From contig AQRW01000180.1 in the NCBI GenBank assembly GCA_000402295.1, positions 1 to 44,854 of the forward strand: 44,854 bases of DNA, in the 5' to 3' direction. Source of the stretch: Candidatus Aerophobus profundus SCGC AAA252-L23. GTDB lineage: Bacteria; Aerophobota; Aerophobia; Aerophobales; Aerophobaceae. Of this stretch, positions 1 through 7,454 are shown one piece after another (position 1 is the first letter of the stretch; every line of letters starts with the position of its first letter). Below the pieces are notes generated by a model that was given only the letters and a program-made list of their open reading frames with translations, was not told the origin of the DNA and did no database searches. The translations under genes were made by a program, and so were the position numbers.

Positions 1-95
1 GGCTTCAAATTCCTGTTTCGATTTTATTTTGTATTTCTCATTATCGTGTTTGGCTAAGACAGGGTCAATTTCGTCTATTTTTTTTTCTTTTTCTC
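1..95. repeat. 95-bp inverted repeat, left arm
   Basis: Every base of 1-95 is the reverse complement of 11105-11011. The match stops abruptly at 95/96 (11011/11010) and on the other side at the window start. It is coding sequence of the zinc-ribbon gene, not a mobile element. The low-complexity, A-rich end of the repeat lies at the junction with fabF. Confidence 0.95.
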
Positions 96-276
96 TCTTT
101 TTGATTCGGGTGATTTTTAATTCTTCTTTTTTATCTTTGTAATTATTTTCAACTTTTTCGCTTTTCTCATCCGCTTCTTTAACCTGGGTTATTATTTCCT
201 CACTTTTCTTCTTATTCTTATCCAGTTCTATATCGACATTCTGAAGACTTATGAGTAAACCCAAATCTTTGAGCAC
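1..276 (-). CDS. C4-type zinc-ribbon coiled-coil protein, 5' part only (cut by window start)
   Basis: This is the N-terminal part of a zinc-ribbon protein whose remainder lies at 11007-11534 in the opposite orientation. The reading frame is open from 276 to the window edge. The protein begins MLKDLGLLISLQNVDIELDK and continues as a Lys/Glu-rich coiled coil, the usual start of the bacterial C4 zinc-ribbon (DUF164-like) family. I chose GTG at 276 because AAAGGA lies six bases upstream; an in-frame ATG at 303 has no ribosome binding site. Bases 1-95 are identical (inverted) to 11011-11105 and in the same frame there. Joining the two parts gives 234 codons, normal for the family. It follows three tRNA genes on the same strand. 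Family function is poorly defined; a role in nucleic-acid or ribosome-related processes is only inferred. Confidence 0.75.
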   Translation of the reverse strand, partial: MLKDLGLLISLQNVDIELDKNKKKSEEIITQVKEADEKSEKVENNYKDKKEELKITRIKKREKEKKIDEIDPVLAKHDNEKYKIKSKQEFEA

Positions 277-334
277 AGTAATCCTTTCTCTTCCTTCCGT
301 CATTGAGGTGCCCGCGTACGGACACGTCCTGTCC

Positions 335-370
335 AAATGAGGCGTAAAGCTGCAGCTTTACGCCTCATTT
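335..370. repeat. perfect 36-bp palindrome between tRNA-Val and the zinc-ribbon gene
   Basis: Two 18-bp arms are perfectly complementary around a central TGCA. The core GCGTAAAGC resembles the REP-like palindromes elsewhere in the window, but the GTAG head is absent. A run of seven T residues precedes the hairpin in the direction of tRNA transcription instead of following it, so it is not a canonical terminator. Confidence 0.7.
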
Positions 371-380
371 ACAAAAAAAG

Positions 381-455
381 TGGTGCGGGGTGATGGGTTC
401 GAACCAACGACCTCTTGCTTGTAAGGCAAGCGCTCTTCCACTGAGCTAACCCCGC
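381..455 (-). tRNA. tRNA-Val (UAC)
   Basis: The reverse complement folds as a full cloverleaf. The acceptor stem GCGGGGT/ACCCCGC is perfect, the anticodon loop CTTACAA gives anticodon UAC, and the T arm has GGTTCGAAC. The discriminator A and the 3' CCA are encoded. It is the last of three tandem tRNA genes transcribed leftward. Confidence 0.96.
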
Positions 456-457
456 GG

Positions 458-529
458 TGCCCCCAGGGGGAGTCGAACCCCCATCGCTGGGATGAAAACC
501 CAGTGTCCTATCCGTTAGACTATGGGGAC
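458..529 (-). tRNA. tRNA-Glu (UUC)
   Basis: The acceptor stem GTCCCCA/TGGGGGC and anticodon stem CTGGG/CCCAG enclose the loop TTTTCAT, giving anticodon UUC. After the discriminator A the genome reads CCG, so CCA must be completed after transcription. Only two bases separate it from tRNA-Val. Confidence 0.96.
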
Positions 530-532
530 GGG

Positions 533-605
533 TGAGCCGTGCAGGGATCGAACCTGCGACCCTCGGCTTAAAAGGCCGATGCTCTACCGACTGAGCTAAC
601 GGCCC
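533..605 (-). tRNA. tRNA-Lys (UUU)
   Basis: The acceptor stem GGGCCGT/ACGGCTC has one G-U pair. The anticodon stem TCGGC/GCCGA encloses CTTTTAA, giving anticodon UUU. CCA is not encoded (CCC follows the discriminator). It is the promoter-proximal member of the Lys-Glu-Val cluster. Confidence 0.96.
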
Positions 606-615
606 AGCTAAAATA

Positions 616-643
616 TTTATAGCATTATAAAACGATATGTCAA
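616..643 (-). promoter_or_regulatory. sigma-70-type promoter of the tRNA cluster
   Basis: On the minus strand a perfect -35 TTGACA (643-638) is followed after 16 bp by TATAAA (621-616). The mature tRNA-Lys begins about ten bases further on. A second TATAAT lies inside the spacer but is too close to the -35 to be the -10. Confidence 0.8.
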
Positions 644-949
644 CTCCTGGACAGGTAAAAAACGAAGACTTTTGCTTATGTTTCCTTTGCAGTAGGGAGT
701 CGTCCTCCCAAGCAGGTCGCTATTTTTGCTGAAGTAGCCTGACAGAATAATTTAGCCTTTCCAAGACTTGAGGTAGGTCAACTGTTGTAAGAATCAAGAC
801 TCGGTTGTATCAACAGTTGTTTTGATGTATTGTAACACATTGTGGGAGATTTGGGCAAATCGTATTTAGCTGGCTATAACGATACTGCACACTTTTCATC
901 TGGACAAAGGATCGGAACCTACTTTCAATTTTTCAGTGTTGTCTGGAAA

Positions 950-977
950 TTGACAAAACGAGACGGCGTAGTAATAT
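950..977 (+). promoter_or_regulatory. probable promoter of the sugar ABC operon
   Basis: TTGACA at 950-955 is followed by a 16-bp spacer and TAATAT at 972-977. It faces the binding-protein gene at 1182 and would leave a leader of nearly 200 nt. The 16-bp spacing matches the other promoters of this window. Confidence 0.6.
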
Positions 978-986
978 TATCTGGTG

Positions 987-1002
987 GCCATACCAATATG
1001 GC
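987..1002. promoter_or_regulatory. palindromic operator candidate
   Basis: GCCATA, a CCAA centre and TATGGC form a 16-bp imperfectly extended palindrome starting ten bases after the predicted -10 box. The position, covering the expected transcription start, is typical of a repressor operator such as those of LacI- or GntR-type sugar regulators. No regulator gene is present in the window, so the ligand is unknown. Confidence 0.4.
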
Positions 1003-1099
1003 GCACCTGGGTGAGAGCAGTGGTGGTTGAGATGAGTTATTTTTTTGAAAGTTTTGGGCGGTTAACCATGACGTCAAAGAGTGTGCCTAAGAGGCTGAA

Positions 1100-1110
1100 A
1101 AGGAGGTGAT
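1100..1110 (+). promoter_or_regulatory. full-length Shine-Dalgarno sequence without a following gene
   Basis: AAGGAGGTGAT is complementary to the 3' end of bacterial 16S rRNA over its whole length. No open frame begins at a suitable distance; the next ATG (1130) starts only a 21-codon frame that runs into the real gene. The real gene has its own site (AAGGAGGT, about 1168-1175). It may be a ribosome standby site or remnant of a lost leader gene. Confidence 0.5.
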
Positions 1111-1181
1111 CACAGCGTAATAGCAAAGTATGAACAATCTAAGAATCATATCAGTTCCAAAACACAAGGAGGTACAAGAGA

Positions 1182-2462
1182 ATGAAAGCACATAGGATGC
1201 TTGCGGCAATTACTTTTCTGCTGGCATTGACAATTGTCTTTGTTCCTGTGGGTCAAGGTGAAGAGTATAAAGGTGTAACCATTAAGGTGTTGTCACAGCC
1301 TCACAACGAAATGGTAGTTGCAGAAAAATATTTGTCTGAGTTTGAGGCTAAAACTGGAATCAAGGTGAAAATCATTGACTTTGGTGAAAAAGACAGGCGG
1401 GCGAAATCCAGATTAGATGCTTCCACTGGAGCTGGAAGCTATCAAGTTTACTATCTGGATGAAGCAAACGTTGCAGAATTTGCCTCCGCAGGGTGGATAC
1501 TCCCATTGCTTGATTACTATGCCAGCGAGTATGATTTCAATGATTTTTTTGGTTCCTTTGTAAAGATAGGAAGTTACGAAGGCATACCCTATTTTGCGCC
1601 TACGACGGGTGGAGGAGATTTCTTTATGTACAGAAAGGATATCCTCCAGGAGAAAGGTATTGCTGTACCCAAAAAATTGGAAGAATTAGAAGATGCCATT
1701 AAGAAAATACAGAATCCTCCAGAGATTTATGGTTGGGTAGCCCGTGGTGAAAGAGGATCAGGAATGAATGTTTGGAGATGGGCACCTTTCTTTAAGGGGT
1801 TTGGTGCAGACTGGGTTGATGAAAGTGGAGAACCTACTATTAATTCTCAAGCAGCCGTACAAGCAACGAAGAAATACATGGAACTGCTGGAATATGGTCC
1901 ACCAGGCGTTACCAGTTCAGATTGGAGTGACAACGTAGAAGCTTTTAGATCAGCCAAAGCAGCTTTCATAATAGAGACAAATGTTTTTGCAGATTGGATG
2001 GAAGATCCCGAAAGATCTGTCGTTGTGGATAAGGTTGGATATGCTCCACCTCCACGTCCACTAATCTCAGCAGGATATGCACACGGTATTGGTATATCCA
2101 AAGCTGGATGTAAAAGTGAAAAAGTAAGAGAAGCTGCGGGACTGTTCATTGCCTGGATGACCAGTAAAGATCAGGAAGTGAAACGACTCGAGGAAGGTTA
2201 TTTCAATTCTTATGCCAGAGAAAGTACTTTAGAGCATCCGTTATTCAAGGAAAAGGTTAAGCCCGAAATAAGACAAACTATTGTGGAAACGGATCCACTT
2301 ACAGAATTACTGATTTGGGCAATACCAGAATGGCCTGAAATTGGAGATCGACTTGGGGTAATATTAGAAGAACTGTTTAGTGGATCAAGAACAAACATTC
2401 AAGATGCTCTCAATGAAGCGAATGAATACGCAAAAGGAGTGCTTGCTCGAAGAAGAGAATAA
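1182..2462 (+). CDS. sugar ABC transporter, extracellular solute-binding protein (family 1)
   Basis: This 426-residue protein is the extracellular receptor of a CUT1-type sugar importer. It starts with a signal peptide (Lys/Arg, hydrophobic stretch at about 8-22, then GQGEE). The mature part has the family 1 pattern: an early lobe with EKYLSEFEAKTGIKVKI, a YQVYYLDEANVAEFASAGWI segment, the YFAPTTGGGDFFMYRKDIL ligand-cleft region and a late segment with YAHGIGISKAG. The ATG at 1182 has a strong AAGGAGGT site. It is the first gene of an operon with two permeases and a DMT transporter. The ATPase gene is missing, so a shared MsmK-type ATPase encoded elsewhere is inferred. The substrate cannot be named from sequence; family membership is secure. 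Confidence 0.9.
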   Translation: MKAHRMLAAITFLLALTIVFVPVGQGEEYKGVTIKVLSQPHNEMVVAEKYLSEFEAKTGIKVKIIDFGEKDRRAKSRLDASTGAGSYQVYYLDEANVAEFASAGWILPLLDYYASEYDFNDFFGSFVKIGSYEGIPYFAPTTGGGDFFMYRKDILQEKGIAVPKKLEELEDAIKKIQNPPEIYGWVARGERGSGMNVWRWAPFFKGFGADWVDESGEPTINSQAAVQATKKYMELLEYGPPGVTSSDWSDNVEAFRSAKAAFIIETNVFADWMEDPERSVVVDKVGYAPPPRPLISAGYAHGIGISKAGCKSEKVREAAGLFIAWMTSKDQEVKRLEEGYFNSYARESTLEHPLFKEKVKPEIRQTIVETDPLTELLIWAIPEWPEIGDRLGVILEELFSGSRTNIQDALNEANEYAKGVLARRRE

Positions 2463-2793
2463 GTGAATAAACAGAGGGCATTTTTGACGTCCATGGTGGT
2501 TCTGGTACTAGTATTGTTGGCTTAGACCGTGGGAATGCAGGATCTTGGTTGGTGAATCAAAATATTTGATAAAGCTAATCAAGATCCGCATTCTGGTTAT
2601 AGAACTAACAGTATTTGTTTGCAAAGAGTCAAATATAAGCTTACCAGAATATTGGGGTGTTGTAACTAAGGAGATCTTGTTGATATCTAAGCAGTTGTTA
2701 TGGGATTCTATCGATCGGAAAACGACTTGGCATCCTGAAACTTTCCTGTTTAGCGGAGCCTCCTGGTGAATTTTGTATCGGGTAATTGGAAAA
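2463..2793 (+). other. unexplained 0.3-kb gap inside the ABC operon, with a 20-codon hydrophobic frame
   Basis: A GTG directly after the TAA of the binding-protein gene opens a 20-codon frame (2463-2525) with Lys/Arg followed by a hydrophobic stretch, like the start of a membrane protein, ending in TAG. The remaining 250 bp contain a 74-codon frame (2545-2769, GTG start) in the same frame as the following permease but separated from it by TGA. I recognise neither product. It may be the remnant of a broken gene or an insertion. Confidence 0.4.
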
Positions 2794-3666
2794 ATGACTA
2801 ATAGGAAATCAGCGACTCTCTTTATATTACCTGCCATTCTTGTATTAATCATAATATCTATTGTTCCCACCATTAGAGCAGTTGAGATGAGCTTTCAAAA
2901 TAGAGAATTAAGATACAAAACTTACCAATGCATTGGCTTGCATAATTATAAAGAGTTATTTTCGGATCGTCGGTTTATTAATTCCATTAAGGTATCAGCA
3001 AGTTGGGAAGTGATAACTGTATTTAGTACTATGCTGATCGCCATATTTTTAGCCATTTTCATTTTTGAATATGTCCCCCTTCGAGCAAAGAACCTTATGC
3101 AAATTCTTCTAATTTTACCAGTTATTGTACCTCGGGTATCTGCCGCTTATATATGGAGATACATATACTCACCAATTATAGGGATTATTAATTACGTACT
3201 TGGTCTCATTTGCATAAAACCTATCGCTTTGCTTTGTGACCCTAAAACAGCCCTTTTTTCCATAGCTGTAGTTGATATATGGCAATGGGCTACGCTTTTT
3301 GCAGTTATTATTTTAGGAATTCTGGAATCCTTGCCATCAGAACCCATAGAGGCTGCTAGAGTTGATGGTGCAAATAACTGGCAGGTCCACAGATATATTG
3401 TTTTCCCTTCTATTCTCTCTCCATTACTTAGTTTAGCTTTTGTAAAAATGGTGGAATCACTGCGTTCTTTTGACTTAATCTACATTATGACTGAGGGAGG
3501 CCCGGGTATATCTACAGAGACATTAGATTTATATGCTTATACAACTGGTATCGGACTGGTGGGCAGGATTTCTTACGCTTCCAGCATGGCAGTACTGATG
3601 TTGGTTGGAACTATAATATCATTTGCCATTGTTTGGAAGCTATGTCAAGGGTGGAGTTTAAAGTGA
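2794..3666 (+). CDS. sugar ABC transporter permease (MalF/UgpA type)
   Basis: This is the first inner-membrane permease of the CUT1 importer. From ATG 2794 it has 290 residues with about six membrane helices, starting at SATLFILPAILVLIIISIVP. The cytoplasmic EAA loop that contacts the ATPase is clear (EAARVDGANNWQVHRYIVFP, about residues 191-210), and the family segment FDLIYIMTEGGP follows. The frame is open seven codons further to a TTG at 2773, but the ATG matches family starts better; neither start has a strong ribosome binding site. Its last bases overlap the next permease gene. The distance to the binding-protein gene (over 300 bp) is unusual within an operon. Substrate unknown. Confidence 0.88.
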   Translation: MTNRKSATLFILPAILVLIIISIVPTIRAVEMSFQNRELRYKTYQCIGLHNYKELFSDRRFINSIKVSASWEVITVFSTMLIAIFLAIFIFEYVPLRAKNLMQILLILPVIVPRVSAAYIWRYIYSPIIGIINYVLGLICIKPIALLCDPKTALFSIAVVDIWQWATLFAVIILGILESLPSEPIEAARVDGANNWQVHRYIVFPSILSPLLSLAFVKMVESLRSFDLIYIMTEGGPGISTETLDLYAYTTGIGLVGRISYASSMAVLMLVGTIISFAIVWKLCQGWSLK

Positions 3667-4463
3667 AAAAGATATTTGTATATACAATAATATGCCTCAT
3701 AGTGTTCATCACGATTTTCCCCATTGCCTGGACATTATTAGGATCATTCAAGAAACTTCGTGACCTGGTCACCCCTGTTCCCAAAATAGTATTTGAACCT
3801 ACTTTATCTAATTATAAAGCAGTTTTCGCAAGAGAAGGTATTCTAAATGGTCTTCAAAACAGTGTTATTGTTAGTGCAAGTGCACTTATTTTGGGAATCC
3901 TTTTTGGAGTTCCAGCAGCTTATGCTACTGCCAGAAGCACACAAAAACTAAAACCCCATTTACAGTTCTTTCCTTTGTCTTTGCGGTTTCTTCCTCCAGT
4001 TGCTATTGCCATTCCATTTATTACTTTATGGTTAGATGTCGGTTTGTATGATAGTCGCATAGCCTTGATTACTACTTATCTGGTAATTTCTATATCAACT
4101 GTTATGTGGTTATCAATATCCCCATTTGAAACCATACCCATCGAATGTGAAGAGGCAGCTAAATTAGACGGGTGTTCCTACATACAGACTTTCCTTAAGA
4201 TCTCTCTTCCTCTCGCTTTGCCGAATTTGATGGGTGGATTTGTTTTTACGTTTATTCTTCTCTGGAATGAACTACTATTGGCCTTATCACTGACATCAAC
4301 TAATGTGACTTTACCGGTTTCGGTTGCGGCAATAGCAGCGATTGGTAAGGAGTTACCATGGGGAATGGTAAATGCCGCCGCTATCGTATTATTGATTCCT
4401 CCTCTTCTTCTGGTACGCTTCCTAGGAAAATCTGTAAGTTCAGCTTTCTTCCGTTCTCAGTGA
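3663..4463 (+). CDS. sugar ABC transporter permease (MalG/UgpE type)
   Basis: This is the second permease subunit, pairing with the preceding gene product in the membrane. It has six predicted helices and an EAA loop (EEAAKLDGCSYIQTFLKISL) followed by LPNLMGGFVFTFILLWNE, typical of MalG-like proteins. I chose GTG at 3663, which overlaps the upstream stop codon as GTGA and has GGTGGAG at a good distance. Earlier in-frame starts (TTG 3633, ATG 3642) would extend it into the upstream gene. The overlaps with both neighbours indicate translational coupling. No ATP-binding subunit follows. Confidence 0.88.
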   Translation: MKKIFVYTIICLIVFITIFPIAWTLLGSFKKLRDLVTPVPKIVFEPTLSNYKAVFAREGILNGLQNSVIVSASALILGILFGVPAAYATARSTQKLKPHLQFFPLSLRFLPPVAIAIPFITLWLDVGLYDSRIALITTYLVISISTVMWLSISPFETIPIECEEAAKLDGCSYIQTFLKISLPLALPNLMGGFVFTFILLWNELLLALSLTSTNVTLPVSVAAIAAIGKELPWGMVNAAAIVLLIPPLLLVRFLGKSVSSAFFRSQ

Positions 4464-5413
4464 AAAATAGCAAAATCTTAGTATTTCTGGTTCTTCTGGT
4501 TACCTTCATAATATGGTCTAACGCATTCATTGCTATCAGTGTCCTAAAGCAAAAACTGACTACTTTCCAATTGATTGAGCTCAGATTCATTCCGGTGGGA
4601 ATAATCAGTATGCTTATCGTCGGTCTCTTTTATAGAAAGCAGTTCATTGAGATGATGCGAAATCATTATCTGAGATTAATTGTTGCAGGGCTCTTAGCTG
4701 TTATATCGTACAATCTTCTTCTTTATTACGGAATGAGTTATATCAACGCCAATGCAGGTTCACTGTTGATTTCACTTAATCCCCTCTTTACCTTGGTTCT
4801 GGCCGCCCAGTTATTGAAGGAGTCGTTTACTCTGAGAAGAGCAATCGGTACTCTTATGGCCTTTGCCGGCTTGGTGGTAGTTGTTCTCCTGGGAAAAGTA
4901 GGATTAACTGAAACTGCTCTTATCCCTCTGGACAAACTTCACTTTGCCCTGGTGATTGTACTGGCTGCGCTTAGTTGGGCGATGTATACGGTAGTGGTAA
5001 AGCCACTGACCATAAAGTACTCCCCCGTTGCTTTAAACTACGTTACTCTCTCGCTGGGATGTTTGCCCCTGTACTTGGGAATAAACCGAAATCTGATGGA
5101 AAAAGCTATCAGTCTTAATCTGACTGAGATATTCTGGCTGACATTTCTTTCCATTGGATGCACCATTGTTGGCTTTTCTTTATGGTTAATTGGGGTGAAA
5201 CACTGGAAGGCTTCCAATGTTTCACTTTTTGTGTTTCTCAATCCACCTTTAACGGTAATATTCTCTTTCATTTTTTTCCGGCAGAAGATCTCTCTTTTTT
5301 TCTTGGTGGGAGGATTAGTAATGTTAATGGGAATAATTATTGCCGTATCTAAAAAGAGCAGAAGACAAATAAAGATGGGCTTGCGGAAGCAGCGGTTCGT
5401 TATCGATCCTTAG
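4460..5413 (+). CDS. DMT-superfamily (EamA) permease
   Basis: This is a ten-helix drug/metabolite transporter made of two EamA repeats. The first runs from about residue 5 to 140 with LLYYGMSYINANAGSLLISL, the second from about 160 to 300 with FLNPPLTVIFSFIFF. The GTG at 4460 overlaps the stop of the ABC permease as GTGA and gives a protein starting at the first helix (about 317 residues). A much longer frame from 4358 would lie inside the permease gene and is not believable. Such proteins export or take up small metabolites; the substrate cannot be read from sequence. Coupling to a sugar importer operon suggests a related substrate or overflow export, which is inference. Confidence 0.85.
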   Translation: MKNSKILVFLVLLVTFIIWSNAFIAISVLKQKLTTFQLIELRFIPVGIISMLIVGLFYRKQFIEMMRNHYLRLIVAGLLAVISYNLLLYYGMSYINANAGSLLISLNPLFTLVLAAQLLKESFTLRRAIGTLMAFAGLVVVVLLGKVGLTETALIPLDKLHFALVIVLAALSWAMYTVVVKPLTIKYSPVALNYVTLSLGCLPLYLGINRNLMEKAISLNLTEIFWLTFLSIGCTIVGFSLWLIGVKHWKASNVSLFVFLNPPLTVIFSFIFFRQKISLFFLVGGLVMLMGIIIAVSKKSRRQIKMGLRKQRFVIDP

Positions 5414-5431
5414 GTCAGATGAAAAGTTACT

Positions 5432-5911
5432 TTAGCTTTCTTGATCCTGACGTGATAAATGGTCGATCGCTCGTCTGATGGTGGAAAAAGAAAAACCTCG
5501 CCGCTGAAGCATTCCAGCAATTCTCCGCATCTGCTGTAGATTTCTATTTTTGAGAGAAAGATTTTTCTGGTGAATTAAACCAAGAGCCAGGTCAAATTCA
5601 TCAACTTCAGAAAAAGCTTCTCTGAGAACTTGCTTAATTATTTCTTCTTCCACGCCCTTTTTTTTCAATTCAGCAAAAATTCTCAAACTGCTGTATTTTC
5701 TCTTAAGCCGGCTGATAGCCCAGTTTTGGGCAAATCTCCGGTCATTTAAAAGATTACTGTTCTCCAGACGGGTAAGAACAGTTTTGATAATTTCCTGGTC
5801 GTATCCCTTTTCCTTTAACTTATTTCCAATTTCGTATCGGCTCCGTTCTCTATAGGTCAAAAGTCTCAAAGCATAGTCTCGAGCCTTTTCCCGGATGTAC
5901 ATATTTTCCAT
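5432..5911 (-). CDS. recX: RecX regulatory protein
   Basis: RecX binds the RecA filament and limits its recombinase activity. The 159-residue protein shows the three-helix repeats of the family: ALRLLTYRERSRYEIGNKL near the start, then VLTRLENSNLLNDRRFAQNW and RIFAELKKKGVEEEIIKQVL. Length is normal. It ends the leftward gene group and is convergent with the DMT transporter gene, 18 bp away. recA is not in the window. No dedicated promoter is evident, so read-through from the upstream genes is likely. Confidence 0.9.
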   Translation of the reverse strand: MENMYIREKARDYALRLLTYRERSRYEIGNKLKEKGYDQEIIKTVLTRLENSNLLNDRRFAQNWAISRLKRKYSSLRIFAELKKKGVEEEIIKQVLREAFSEVDEFDLALGLIHQKNLSLKNRNLQQMRRIAGMLQRRGFSFSTIRRAIDHLSRQDQES

Positions 5912-5945
5912 CTTTTTCAGAAAAATAGGAAGGAATATAACTTAT

Positions 5946-6386
5946 TTAGTCAGCGTTGACAAGAATGATCAGGATAACAAATATGGAGGCAGTTATCCCC
6001 ATAGCATAGTAAGACTGAGGAGCCCAGTAATTGCCCTTGAGGCCAAATTCCATAGTCAAGAGTAGACCAAATTCGTCCATCACCAGCCCCAACCCTCCCC
6101 CAAAAAGGGTACTGGCAATCCCCCTAAAAAGACGCTTGTGCAGATTTCTGTAATGGATAAGAGATAACCAGTTGGAGATGATAAGTAACATAATCCCATA
6201 ATAAAAGTGATGGATGTGGTAACCTTTTATGTAGAAATATCCAAAAATTTTCCTTCCTCGCTCCACATCAAGGACAATTAGACGGGAAAGAATAACTGCT
6301 ACAGAAAAAGCAATGAATGACCAGAGAAGAGTTTCTCTCCCCTTCTCCAATATTTCCTTAGTATAGAAATGAGTTTCTAAGTTCAT
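5946..6386 (-). CDS. small integral membrane protein with HIHHFYYG and DEFG motifs
   Basis: I do not recognise a named family. The 146-residue protein has about four hydrophobic segments (roughly 22-40, 62-78, 92-112, 128-144). A His-rich motif HIHHFYYG (57-64) lies at the start of the second segment and VMDEFG (102-107) in the third; paired His and acidic residues inside or beside the membrane could bind a metal or form an active site. A similar HHxxYG plus DE pattern occurs in uncharacterised membrane proteins of archaea and bacteria, from memory only. It lies 15 bp after pilT and 34 bp before recX on the same strand, without an evident link to either. Confidence 0.6.
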   Translation of the reverse strand: MNLETHFYTKEILEKGRETLLWSFIAFSVAVILSRLIVLDVERGRKIFGYFYIKGYHIHHFYYGIMLLIISNWLSLIHYRNLHKRLFRGIASTLFGGGLGLVMDEFGLLLTMEFGLKGNYWAPQSYYAMGITASIFVILIILVNAD

Positions 6387-6401
6387 TTAATTCTCATAAT
6401 T

Positions 6402-7454
6402 TCATACGAAACTTTTGAATTTATTTGGGTCTCTTGCTCTCTGTAAAGCTGTTTCCATACTAATCAATCTTCTTTTTACCAAATTCTGCAGAGCTTGGTC
6501 CATTGTTTGCATACCATATTGAGACCCGGTTTGCATAGAAGTAAATATTTGATGTGTTTTCCCGGTACGAATTAAATTGGCCACCGCTGGCGTACAAATG
6601 AGTATTTCCACCGCGGGAATCCGGCCGTGTTTATCTTCCCGAGGTAGAAGAGCTTGAGTAACCACCCCTATTAGCGAACTGGCCAGTTGCATTCTTACCT
6701 GAGATTGTTGGTAGGAGGGAAAAACATCAGTAATTCTATCGATGGCCCCGGCCGCATCCGGCGTGTGGAGAGTAGCCATTACCAGATGTCCGGTTTCAGC
6801 CGCCGTAATTGCTGTAGATATGGTCTCCAGGTCTCGCATTTCGGCAATTAAGATGACATCGGGATCCTGACGTAAGGCATATTTCAGTGAGGCAGTAAAA
6901 GACAGGGTATCTCCGCCCACTTCTCTCTGTTCTACCACACTTTTTTGGTGAGAATGCAGGTACTCAATAGGATCCTCTATTATTATGATGTGAACTGATT
7001 TTTTCCTGTTTATAATATCAACCAAACAAGCAAGAGTGGTGGATTTTCCACAACCGGTGGGACCGGTTACCAAGAGTAAGCCATCATTCTTCAGAGCCAA
7101 TTGGCCCAGGATAGAGGGAAGACTTAGCTCAGCAAGAGAAGGAACTTTGTCGGGAATCATTCTGATAGAAGCAGCCACTGAAGACCTTTGATAATGCGCG
7201 TTAACCCGAAAACGCCCCACTCCATCTATCCCATAAGAGAAGTCCAGTTCCCGAGTTTTTTCAAACTCTTCTCTTTGTTCGGCGGTCATTAAAGAATAAA
7301 CTAGATTCCTCGTCTCCTTTCCGGTGAGAATATCATCATTTTTGGCCGCCTGCAGTTTTCCATCAATACGATACACCGGGGCAACTCCAGCCACTACGTG
7401 TAGATCAGAAGCGTTCTTTTCCCCCATCTGGCTCAACAAAAACTGTATATTCAT
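6402..7454 (-). CDS. pilT: type IV pilus retraction ATPase PilT
   Basis: PilT hydrolyses ATP to retract type IV pili at the inner membrane, powering twitching and DNA uptake. The 350-residue protein has the N-terminal PAS-like domain (ASDLHVVAGVAPVYRIDGKL), Walker A GPTGCGKST (131-139), the Asp box DPIEYLH, the Walker B region DPDVILIAEMRD (197-208) and the His box TGHLVMATLHT (221-231). The usual GEMRD is AEMRD here. No pilin, pilB or pilC is in the window, so it would serve pilus genes elsewhere. comF at 37440 is another possible DNA-uptake gene. A 260-bp spacer with a REP-like repeat separates it from the mutase gene. Confidence 0.95.
   Translation of the reverse strand: MNIQFLLSQMGEKNASDLHVVAGVAPVYRIDGKLQAAKNDDILTGKETRNLVYSLMTAEQREEFEKTRELDFSYGIDGVGRFRVNAHYQRSSVAASIRMIPDKVPSLAELSLPSILGQLALKNDGLLLVTGPTGCGKSTTLACLVDIINRKKSVHIIIIEDPIEYLHSHQKSVVEQREVGGDTLSFTASLKYALRQDPDVILIAEMRDLETISTAITAAETGHLVMATLHTPDAAGAIDRITDVFPSYQQSQVRMQLASSLIGVVTQALLPREDKHGRIPAVEILICTPAVANLIRTGKTHQIFTSMQTGSQYGMQTMDQALQNLVKRRLISMETALQRARDPNKFKSFV

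Larger units (their letters stand above)
606..1181. other. 575-bp region without a gene, leader and control region of the sugar ABC operon
   Basis: I see no credible gene here. An open frame at 842-1030 has no ribosome binding site or recognisable homology and overlaps the promoter. The region holds the divergent tRNA promoter, an inverted pair TCAACTGTTG (778-787) and CAACAGTTG (811-819), a sigma-70-like promoter at 950-977, a palindrome at 987-1002, and a strong Shine-Dalgarno sequence without a gene at 1100-1110. Confidence 0.6.

Noticed and set aside
335..370. Intrinsic terminator for the tRNA cluster
   Set aside because: The T run precedes the hairpin in the direction of transcription and no T run follows it.
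842..1030. A 62-codon open frame upstream of the ABC operon
   Set aside because: It has no ribosome binding site, overlaps the predicted promoter and palindrome, and shows no family likeness beyond a weak, short resemblance to an AraC-type helix.
2508..2873. A 121-codon open frame on the minus strand in the ABC operon gap
   Set aside because: It overlaps the start of a certain permease gene on the other strand and has no recognisable features.
4358..4459. Long N-terminal extension of the DMT transporter
   Set aside because: It lies wholly within the permease gene in another frame, is Ser/Arg-rich and not membrane-like; GTG 4460 is the better start.
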